Source of the DNA: Charina bottae
Lineage: Eukaryota; Chordata; Lepidosauria; Squamata; Charinaidae
Direction: 5' to 3'
DNA: 64,000 nucleotides
Assembly: GCA_023362775.1 (NCBI GenBank)
Contig: JALMGJ010000061.1
Location: 258,001 to 322,000, forward strand
The stretch's first letter is position 1. Each line of letters begins with the position of its first letter. A program made the translations under genes and the position numbers. Of the stretch, positions 55,291 through 64,000 are shown piece by piece. The notes beneath the pieces were generated by a model that was not told the origin of the DNA, made no database searches, and saw only the letters and a list, made by a program, of their open reading frames with translations.

Positions 55291-56800
55291 CCCCGCATGG
55301 TCCCCGCAGGCATTTTCGCATTTCAGCTGGCCTGGAACGGCTGAGCTGGCCTGAGGACCCCTCTGTTTGATGCCTCTGGCTCCTAGGAATTGAGTGTGTC
55401 CTCTCCCCCGCCTGCCAGAAATCTCAGCTTCTCAAAACATGATGCTGTTGTCTAGGAATTCGAGGCTTTCCCCTCCGTTCTGCTTCCAGCCCTTTTCCAC
55501 CGATCCGCTTCACTGCACATTTCTTTCCATCCACCTCCTCCAAAATATTTGGACTTGCTCTCGGTCTTTCCTGTGTCCCTGGTTTCTGCTGCTCCTCATT
55601 GACAGCCCCTCAGAGGGGTCCAGCTGCTGGAGGAGCTCATGCGTGTCCAGGCAGGAGGGGCCCAGGAGGCCGTCCAGAGTCACCCCAGGAAGGGGCACTT
55701 TTGCAGGTCCAAATCGCCTCCAGGGAAAATGGATATTTCAGCAGCTGGGGCGGCCTTTGCTTCTTGGTCTCTACGGCCCCTGTCCTCGCCAAAGTTAGTT
55801 GTTTCAGCTGGGATTGGCACCAGGCTGCTCCGAAGATGCTTTCTCTTGGGGGGCCTCGAGCCCTTTGAAGTCCCTGAGAGAAGGATTTCTAGGACAGCCT
55901 TTCCCTGGGGGGCCGTGTGTGTGTGTGTGCACGTGCGTGGGGGGAGAAAGGCAGGGGGTCCCACTTTTGCCAGGGGACTCCTCCCTGCAGAGATGTTACA
56001 GGTAGGCAGACTCTGTAACTGTTTTAAGAAGTAACCCCAAAGACCCGGCTGAGAGAGAGAGCGCTAACAGCCATGCCTGCCCACTGAAGGCGAGCCAGCA
56101 TCCCCGAAGATCAGAGATGCTTGCATCGATTGGTTAGGGCCCCTGGGATCGAGATCAGGAGGAAAGCAAAGGGCCTCCAACCATTTTGCCCTTTATTGAC
56201 CCTCCATTGTTTCCAGCTTCTAGGCAAAGCTTCCCAACTTGGCTCCTACTTTTTTTCATCCAGGACCCCCTCTGATATGATCCTTTTGCCTCCTTTCCCT
56301 CCGCTTCGGTTTTCCACCCATCAGGAAGAAAGTCTCCTGCTGGCGTTGCCAAAGGCCTGGGGTTTAGCGAGCGACCGGCCCTTGGGTGTTGGTCCCTCGG
56401 CCCAGCAAAGCAGGCCCGGGTCTTCTGAGGTGCCCCCGCTCAACGGACCACCATGGATTCTGGACTTCCAGGAGAACGGTCCGACCCTCGGCTGATGCCC
56501 CCAGGCCAGAACCACCCCAAAGCCCAGACAGCAACTTTGTAAAGGCCCCCAGCAAAAGATGTGGGTGGGGAGGGGTCCCCTCTGAACGTTTTGGAAGGGG
56601 AAAACCACCATAAACACGCACAGTACCCGCCGGCGTGGGAGGCCTGAGGAGGAGGCTCGGTCTGCCCACCTGCGTCAGGCGTCTGTATCTCACACCTGTC
56701 GGCTTTGATTTCCCGGGGAGGGAATTGCGCGGATGCTGCTGCCATTTTCGGGGGGGGGGAGGCTTTTGCATTATGGACACGTCATGCTGGTGATGAACAG
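55291..56800. other. GC-rich non-coding sequence
   Basis: A GT run lies near 55915-55929. Long frames have no domain. No repeat family is recognised. Confidence 0.48.
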
Positions 56801-57800
56801 CGGTGCACAGCAGGCCCTAAATAATGCCCTCCCAAGAATGACATTTGGAAAGATTTTTCATTTTATGGCTTCTCGAACAGGGAGGGCCCTTTAGAGGGGC
56901 ATATTTCACCTCAACCCTTGCCGTCTTTGGCCTGGTCAGTGGGCTGCTGAAATCTCCAGCGGGGAAACCGGAGACTCTGAATAGGAATCCACCCTGGCCT
57001 GGGAGGAGCGGGGCGAGGGGTTCGCTCGGCCAGATCCGACGGCCCCTCAGGAAACACCCGCTGCCGTGAACAATTCGGTGAACTGCGCCCACGGGTATCG
57101 GAGGAGCTGCCAGCGGTCGGGCTCAGCCTCCGTCTCCTCGCTCTTTGCAGACTGGCCTCCTCGTTCCCTGCCAGTGGGATGGAAAGCGAGCTCCCTCGCA
57201 GGGCTGGCGTGCAGCAGCAGAGGGCAGCCAGAACGGTCTGGCTCTGGATATGTGTTTGCCATGGCCGGCGGAAAGCCCCAACCGCTGGAGCCAGCGGCTG
57301 GCTCTCCCGCTGGTTCAGAGCCACCTTGGGCAGGAAGCGCTTCCTGCATGTCCCCTAAGCAGCAAGGGAAGCGCGACTCAGAGAGGGCGGGTGTGGCGTC
57401 ACCCCAGGGGCTCCTGGGGGACTGGCTGGGGGCTTGTCCCCGTTCAGCCCCTGCAGGGGGGGTCTCAAATGGAGAGCCGGGCCCCTGATTCCCGTCCCGC
57501 GAGAGAGAAGCGTGCGTGGCATCGGCCGACTCAGACACAGCACCGAATGCCTGAGGAAAACCCAAAGGGTGCGTGCGTTCTCTTTCCGTCTGCCTTCAGG
57601 ACATTCGGAGAACGGGGTTACGGAAACCAAAGTCAGCCCAGCACCAGCAACAACCCCGTCTTCTGTGAGAGCTGCTGAAAGTTAGTGGCTGGCGATTTTC
57701 TTTTCCTCTTCTGCGGGAGAGACGTTAGTCCTGCTGCATGGTTGTTTACGTCTATTTAGCAACTTCATCCGTATCAAATTCTTTTGCTTAGTTTTTTTTT
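56801..57800. other. GC/CpG-rich sequence then AT patch before BovB
   Basis: CpG is frequent at about 56990-57150, which may be a small CpG islet. A T-rich patch at 57690-57800 with a T run near 57792 abuts the BovB fragment. No gene is supported. Confidence 0.42.
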
Positions 57801-57807
57801 TAACGTA

Positions 57808-58266
57808 ACCTAAAGCTATGGTTTTTCCAGTAGTAATGTATGGCTGTGAGAGTTGGACCGTAAGGAAGGCTGAGCGCCGAATAATTGATGCTTTCGAACT
57901 GCGGTGCTGGAGAAGACTCTTGAGAGTCCCTTGGACTGCAAGGAGGTCAAACCAGTCAATCCTAAAGGAAATCAACCCTGACTGCTCATTGGAAGGACAG
58001 ATGCTGAAGCTGAAGCTCAAGTACTTTGGCCACCTAATGTGAAGAGAGGACTCACTGGAAAAGACCCTGATGCTGGGAAAGACTGAAGGCAAAAGGAGAA
58101 GGGGACGGCAGAGGATGAGACGGTTAGATAGCATCACCGATGTAATGAACATGAATTTGAGTAAACTCCGGGAGACAGCGGAGGACAGGAAGGCCTGGCG
58201 TGCGATGGTCCATGAGGTCACGAAGAGTCGGACACGACTAAACGACTGAACAACAACAACAACAAC
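57808..58266 (+). mobile_element. BovB (RTE-clade) LINE 3'-end fragment
   Basis: The frame from 57818 reads MVFPVVMYGCESWTVRKAE, then WRRLLRVPWTARRSNQSIL and LEGQMLKLKLKYFGHLM, a hallmark of the BovB reverse-transcriptase C-terminal region. TGA at 58040-58042 replaces an arginine codon expected there. The frame is otherwise open to the natural stop at 58247-58249, ending HEVTKSRTRLND, and a CAA tail (58250-58266) follows. It is 5'-truncated (about 460 bp of an element of over 3 kb) and inactive. The good preservation suggests a relatively young insertion. Confidence 0.92.
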
Positions 58267-58267
58267 C

Positions 58268-58325
58268 TACAGGATCACAGAGTGGAAAGGCTGGAAGGGT
58301 AGCCCAACCCCTCCCCAGCTCAGCG
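58268..58325 (-). mobile_element. possible CR1-like 3'-UTR fragment
   Basis: GGATCACAGAGTGGAAAGGC and GTAGCCCAACCCCTCCCC resemble the minus-strand CR1-type signature (ATCATAGAATTGGAAGGG...GTCCAACCC). It directly abuts the BovB tail. The match is degenerate. Confidence 0.42.
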
Positions 58326-58780
58326 AAGCGCCCTTTGTAGCTTAGAGGGTTCCCCAACCCTGAGACCATTTGCAAAACCACTTCCAAACATCAGGGAACC
58401 CAGTTTCATTTCCTCGCGTTGGGCTGGGTGTGCCGTGTGAACCCACCCACACAGCATAGGGACAAGAGGCTGGAAAGGAAGGCAAAGGTCCCAGGCCACA
58501 TCGGGGTCTTCCTGGCCTGTCTAACTGCACATCTGCCTCCTCGATGGACGTCTCCACGGCTTGTTTGGGAGGCTGTGGCGGGCTGCCGACGTGGCTCTGG
58601 AGAGAGCCCTTCCTTCCGGCCATGGTGATTCAGCTTGGGGTCCGGTGAGAGGGACCCACTTCCTCTTTCTAAGGGAAGGGACAGCTGGAGGGGTCTCCTC
58701 AGCCCTGGATGAGGCCCTCTCCTCGACTTCCCCAAGTGGTGAGCCTGCAGGGAAGGCAGGCACAGGAGGAGCCGCGAGAG
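58326..58780. other. GC-moderate non-coding sequence
   Basis: No gene or recognised repeat is present. Confidence 0.42.
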
Positions 58781-58915
58781 AGGCCTGCTTTGATTAAGAT
58801 TAACGCCAAGCCAAATACAGGCCCTGCAGGGACGGCGCAATTGGAGATGAAAAGGTACTTAAGAGATGGAACATCTTCCTTGTCTAAATTGAAATGTCAG
58901 TCAGCTGTCAGGCCG
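58781..58915. promoter_or_regulatory. candidate conserved non-coding element
   Basis: GCTTTGATTAAGATTAACGCC, GCGCAATTGGAGATG, GGTACTTAAGAG, CTAAATTGAAATGTC and CAGTCAGCTGTC lie together in unique sequence. The regulatory call is inferred. Confidence 0.37.
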
Positions 58916-60400
58916 AACACGGCCCCGTCCTCGCGTTCTGCGAGGGGACTGCAGCCTTCATGTCAGGGCACGGCATGAGAAACCCTCGGCCCCGCCTGCC
59001 CCAGGCGACCCCTGGACCCATTGAGGGTCCCCTCGCTCGACTGGAGCCCCTGAAGGCCAGGGGCGCAACCCCAACCCCCCCCCCCCCGCCATTCCTCCCA
59101 CTTCCGGGGAAGGCTTGCTGGATTGTGGCGGGGGGGGGAGCAGGAAGGATACCAAGTTGGCTTTGCACATTGCGCACAGCCAGGGTTTGTTTAACAGGGT
59201 TGCTGAACAAGCCACGTTTGGCTGGGTTCACAAGACCTCCCACAAAAGCCAAACAAAAGCTGTTCTGATGGGCAAACCCACATGCCCCACACAGGTACAG
59301 GCCTTTTTGCACATGCAGGCACCCCCACTCCCACCCCTTCTCGCTATGACTCCTGGCTGAGGTGGGAGGAGCAGCTTCCCCCACTCGCCCAATGCCCGGC
59401 CTGTCTGCGTGAGGTTGCACAAAAGCCGTTTCACAGAGCCCCTTTCACAACGCCGAATGGCACGTTGGGCCAGCAGCTGAAGTCACAACCGCGGATCTCT
59501 TGTAGGTCTCACCATCTGGGTCCCCCCACACCCGCGGGTGCATTTTCTGCCTTGCGGGGTTCCTTTCCCGCCTGCCCCCCGCCTTTACAAAGCACTTTTT
59601 ATCCCATCTAAGGAGGATCAGTCTGTCTAGTCTTCCTGCAAGGAGACGTTGCTCCTGGTTGTTTTTAGCTTCTCCTTGAAACTGACACCTCTGGTGCTGG
59701 AGAATTTTTTGTTTTTAAGAGCCTTCCCTTCTGTTGTATTTCTTTGAAACACTGTAGCTCAGCTTTTCCCCTAAATTCAAAGGGCCTTGTGTGGAAAGTA
59801 TCGTCTCCTGCAAAACAGCAAACACTCAAACCAGAAACAGTTGCAAAGGGTGAAACCAGGAAAGCCAAGAGGATCAGCCGGCCGGTGAGGTGGGAAGTCT
59901 GCAAGTGCACACCCACACTTGCACACTCAAGCACCAGCGCCGCACGCCAGAGGGAAGCCCCCTGACTGGAACAGGCCCACTGCTCTCTCCCTTCTGGGAG
60001 TCTGAAGCTGCTGTCTGGTGGGGATCTTTCAGGAGTGGATCAGGCGAGAGGCAAAGGGATCCCCTTCTGGGGCGCTGGAACTGTCCTTTGCGAGCAGAGA
60101 TATCTGAAGGACACCCCCTCCCCAGACGTTGTGAGGTAGACCGCTTTGCTCTTCCTGTGATGGTTTTGATGGGGGTTTAAATCTCGCTGCCTCCTTGGGG
60201 CCCCTTTGGGTAGAAGGCATTATGTAAGTAGTTCAATTAAAGAAGGTACTCAACTCCAGCCAGGCCTGGGAGAGCAGCTGCGTGAAAGGCTGGCGGGGGC
60301 TGCTGCTGCCAGTCAGAGCAGACCGTTGACTGGCTGGACCAGGGGTCTGACTCTGTATAAAGCAGCTGGCCTGGGAAGGCAGTTGCATGGTGGAAACAAC
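58916..60400. other. mixed non-coding sequence
   Basis: C and G runs occur near 59077 and 59130. An AT-balanced patch lies at 59690-59850. Frames are featureless. No gene is supported. Confidence 0.45.
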
Positions 60401-60475
60401 TCCTCCTCCTCCTCCTCCTCCTCCTCCTCCTCCTCCTCCTCCTCCTCCTCCTCCTCCTCCTCCTCCTCCTCCTCC
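60401..60475 (+). repeat. TCC microsatellite, 25 perfect units
   Basis: Seventy-five bases of uninterrupted TCC form the longest pure trinucleotide array in the window. Poly-S, poly-P and poly-G frames through it are artefacts. Confidence 0.98.
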
Positions 60476-62860
60476 GGAAGTGCTTCGGGGGAAACCCTGG
60501 CTGGACTTGGCTACTGGGGCTGGGAAGCTCTTACCTAAGTCTTCCCTCCCCTCTCCTGATATTTGTGGGGGGAAGCCTTCAGGCACCCAGAAATCAGAGG
60601 TGCAGAGACTGAGGCTGTAGGATTGCTTTCCCCCCAGAAGGTTTGGGGGTGGCCTTCAGAGACCCAAAACAGGTAATCTATTTGCCATGCAGGAAGGTAA
60701 CATGATTATAAATGTAACTGAAGAGCTGAGAACCTTTGATTTTAATCCAATGTAAATGTAAAGGGAGCGACGACACCTGACACCAAACTTGGTCTGCTGC
60801 CTCTAACTCCACCCATTGCCAGCCCCTCCACAAATGCACCGGTGTGGCAGGGCACCTGTCCACTCACCCCTTGGGCTGGAGCAACTTTAGGGGGGGGGCT
60901 TCAGCTGTGGAGGAGGGTTGGACTCCCCTCCCAGCTCTCTGTCCATTCCTTCAAAGCAGATTTCGCTCGCTCGCTCGCTGGCTCTTCTGTCAGCTGTGGG
61001 TCTGGGCTGATGATCTGGGGAGGGAAAGGCCGGTGATCCTGGAGGGCAGATCGCAGCACAACAGAAAATCTGGGAGGCCGCAGAGCAGCTGCCAGTCAGA
61101 GCAGCCGCTACTGAGCTCCATGCAAATGGGGGAACTGTCGGGGGGGGGGCTCAAAGGAGGGCCAAAGTGAGACTTGCTCCCCAAAACCTTGTTTTCAATG
61201 TTGACTGCCCACCACCTCCCCTGAAGCCCGGATATTTCCATACAACCCGTAGTTCCCATCTGCGCTGCCAGAGGCAGTTTCATGCCATCTGTTGATGTCA
61301 CTGGCTCTGCAGGATTTGCAGGCATCTCTTTTTAATGCAACGCTTTTCTATAGCCCCTCCCAACATGTACCCCACCTCCCCTTCCTTTCTTTGAAAATAG
61401 GCCCTGAAAGGGGAAACAGGGTCTCTCCTAGGCAGGGAGTGAGAGGTGCCAGCCTCCAGGAGGTGCAGTGCCACCCAGCCGTTTCTTCCCGAGGCTTCAG
61501 AGCTGGCGTGCCAGGCTGCCAAGAGCAGCAGTTGGAGAGAGGGAGATGCGCACGGGCACACACATATGCACACAGAATATATACTTCCGTATCTACATCT
61601 CCACATCTATAACTGACTGGCCAGAAAATATGAATGGACAAGCAGACCTCAGTGCCTGCGTTCTCCCAGTCCTGGCTCCCCTGTGTGGTGTTCCAGGGGT
61701 GAGGGGGGGGGTCCTGCCTTTGGGCTGAAGGAAGCTCCTCTCCAGGCATTTCCAGCCAGCTCCCTGGCAACCCTTTGCTGGACAGGAAGCAGGACCGGGC
61801 ACCCTTTCTGGCCTGTGCTGCCATGGGGTCCTTCGGAGCAACCCAAGCCCTCTTAGGTGGCATGTGGGCACCCACTCTGCTGGCACTGAGGCCCTGGTGC
61901 TTCCCTGCTGGATGCGGGGGTTCCTCCCTTTTCCAGTCACCAAAGATTTACTGGTGATGGGAAGAGCCTCCTTGGAGGAAAAAGAGCAGCCCCCGGTGCC
62001 CAGCAGCCTTTCAGACACACCCAAGGCTCCTAGCGCAGGACTGGGAGTAGCACAAGGGGGAGGGAGGGCGATGCGAGTGGGCACCAGGACCTGTGCCCAC
62101 CAGGCCAGAGCCAGCTCCTCCTGATGGATGGATGGAGGATCTGGTGGCTCAGCACGCTTCCCGTCAACCCGCAGCCTGGTGGGGAGAGCCCGAGAGCCCA
62201 TCTGGCCGGGCTGGCTTCCCACAGCCCTTTCTGAGCAGATGGGCAGTCTGACTGGCAACTCCCTGCAGACAGCCAGCTGGCATTCCTGGGCTGACGTCTG
62301 GCACCTTGGGCTGCCACATTGCGTTCCCCGGGGCCCCGGCTGCCACGCTGCCGTGCCGGTTCTTGGGCAGCTTCCTTCGGACAGGCATCTGGTGCTGAGA
62401 GGCAGACGAGCCAAGTTGGCGTGGATGGGCAGGCTGGCAGCCAGTGGCAGCACGCGTTCCCATCCCTACCGGCAGCAGCCAGGGTGCGAGGCTTTGCTCT
62501 TGCCGGTCTGTCTCCAGCTTGTAGTGTTCCTGCACCCAGCAACGGTCCTCGCCCTGTCGCTTCCCCTTCCCAAACTTGTAGGAGTGCACCCCAACCAAGA
62601 AGCGCCCCCAGGGGGCCTGAGCCAGTGATGCTTGGCATCCCAGCCAGTGGTGCCAGGAGTCAGACGTGCCCCAGAACTCTTGGCCCCCTTTCTCCCTCCT
62701 CACGCCCCCCCCCCCCATCCCTTGGGCCTTTGCTTGCGGTGGGTCCTCCTGGCATTTCCCACATATGGCCCGCCGAGAGGCTGGCAGCTCCATCTTTCAA
62801 ACCAGACTCTGGCCCAGGACCTGGGGGGCTCTCCAAGATGGCTGCCTTCCCCTGCTTTCC
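60476..62860. other. GC-rich non-coding sequence
   Basis: A small AT patch at 60690-60765 has GTAACATGATTATAAATG and GATTTTAATCC. A CTCG run lies at 60964-60979 and a POU octamer at 61120-61127. Frames up to 286 codons (61593-62453, minus) are composition-driven with no domain. Confidence 0.48.
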
Positions 62861-63070
62861 TTTCTGCCCTCGTGTAATTTTACATATTCTGTCTTGTAGA
62901 TATATGATAACAGCACAATAAAATAAAGGTTTTATTGCTGCTTCATTTTTGTGCATTTGGAGAGCATCGCTTTGAATTAATTTTATTTCAAAAAGCAACA
63001 TATACTTAACCGATTCATTTAAGGCCCCTTTCCCTAATTGCAAAGTGGGAGCGGCGAGGATTTGATGAAG
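62861..63070. promoter_or_regulatory. strong candidate conserved non-coding element
   Basis: GTGTAATTTTACATATTCTG, GATATATGATAACAGC, ACAATAAAATAAAGG, GAATTAATTTTATTTC, CTTAACCGATTCATTTAAGG and CCCTAATTGC fill about 180 bp of unique AT-rich sequence. It is one of the clearest islands near the right edge. Confidence 0.45.
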
Positions 63071-63340
63071 TTGCTGCGAGGGGTCTGCAAAGCGTCTGGC
63101 ACCAAGGCCGCCTTCCATCTCTTTTCCGGTTCATGCCTAAAGCGAAGCTCCAAGCAGGAACACAGAGATGTCCCACGGAGGGTCCCCCTGCTTCTCTGCC
63201 AGGAACAGGAGAGTCTTGCTCCTGGAGAACAGCAGCGCCGCACAGCTTTGCGTTTTGTTACACAGAGACAATCAGGAAACGGCTACTCAAATACTGGTTG
63301 GTTGGCTTACACTGATAGACCTCCAAAGATTGCAGGGGAA
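63071..63340. other. non-coding sequence
   Basis: No gene or repeat is recognised. Confidence 0.4.
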
Positions 63341-63390
63341 GATGATGACGATGATGACGATGATGACGATGATGATGATGATGATGACCA
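63341..63390 (+). repeat. GAT/GAC compound microsatellite
   Basis: GATGATGAC units repeat three times, then pure GAT units follow. A poly-D frame arises from it. Confidence 0.93.
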
Positions 63391-64000
63391 CTACTGCCTC
63401 TACTACTACTGTTTCTAAAGAGACAGTTCCGGAGAGCAGGTTCTGCTCCCAAAAGGATATTTGGAAATTAATCCAGAGTTGGCTTGGTCCCCAAGACTGT
63501 TCCGCGGAACCTTTCCAAGCACCTTTCCTCTACTGCAGCCCCTATTAACAGAGCCAGGATCCCATTGTTTTTTAAGTCCATTTGGCTGTGCCACTTACGC
63601 CGAGAGAACCTGTAATCTGGATCCCCAAAAAATCTTTGAGCCCTTTGTGCCCATTCTAAAAGGAGTCCTTCCCCACCACCTCCAGCAGAACGTGTGCAAA
63701 TCTGTGCAGGCCCAGGAAGACACGCCTGGAGCACAGGCGAAATGGGCTTTTCCCATTCCAAATTGTTGGATGGCTTTTATATATGCCATCAAATACGGCC
63801 TGAAAGCTTGAACTGACTGACCAACCGAGGCTGATTTAAACATGGCCCGGCCCGGCCCGGATGCTCCACGGCTGCCCCTCTCAAGCATTTGGGGTGCGGC
63901 TAAAGTTCCTGGCCCCTTCCGCTCACACCACCGAGGCCTCCTGACCTCTCTACCTGGGTCTGCATAATCTCCATCAAGTTGCATCCTTGGCTGGCTGGCC
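63391..64000. other. mixed non-coding sequence to the window end
   Basis: A CCCGG run lies at about 63847-63861. A plus frame (63461-63811) has no recognised domain. No gene is supported, and whatever lies beyond the edge is unseen. Confidence 0.42.

Overview
This is vertebrate nuclear DNA, most likely from a squamate reptile (lizard or snake). The organism call rests on the interspersed repeats. Two 3'-end fragments of BovB (RTE-clade) LINEs are present, one of them carrying a readable C-terminal reverse-transcriptase reading frame. There are also two half-copies of a short hAT-type palindromic element that I remember as very common in snake and lizard introns, CR1-like tails, two copies of a 'coding-less' CR1/L2-type tail repeat, and long TTTC/GGAA microsatellites. 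No operon, phage, plasmid, CRISPR or other prokaryotic feature is visible.

I find no protein-coding gene and no confident exon. Many long open frames exist, but they follow GC-rich, stop-poor sequence or microsatellites, overlap on both strands and show no recognisable domain. The only protein-like stretches are retrotransposon remnants: BovB at about 57.8-58.25 kb (+) and 5.31-5.45 kb (-), and a possible CR1 piece at about 20.94 kb.

The layout alternates between two textures. GC-rich, poly-C/poly-G-rich sequence with several CpG-dense islets (clearest at 26.9-27.9, 33.65-33.79, 34.65-34.86 and 50.56-50.79 kb) is broken by islands of 100-500 bp that are AT-richer, low in simple repeats and packed with homeobox-, SOX-, POU-octamer- and GATA-like words. 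Those islands look like conserved non-coding elements; the best are at about 3.95-4.19, 7.53-7.99, 8.96-9.31, 10.67-11.18, 26.69-26.89, 32.93-33.37, 39.31-39.66, 40.79-41.20, 50.27-50.50, 54.69-55.29 and 62.86-63.07 kb. The texture suggests a gene desert or a very large intron around a developmental regulator, possibly on a GC-rich microchromosome. I cannot name the locus, and conservation was not tested.

Structural items of note are two pyrimidine tracts of more than 400 bp (6.79-7.22 and 19.42-19.91 kb), a GGAA/GGGA tract (12.90-13.12 kb), a pure 25-unit TCC array (60.40 kb), a short interstitial TTAGGG array (14.67 kb), a GGGCA array inside the main CpG island, and a 162-bp palindromic insertion with a perfect 14-bp target duplication at 53.26-53.42 kb.
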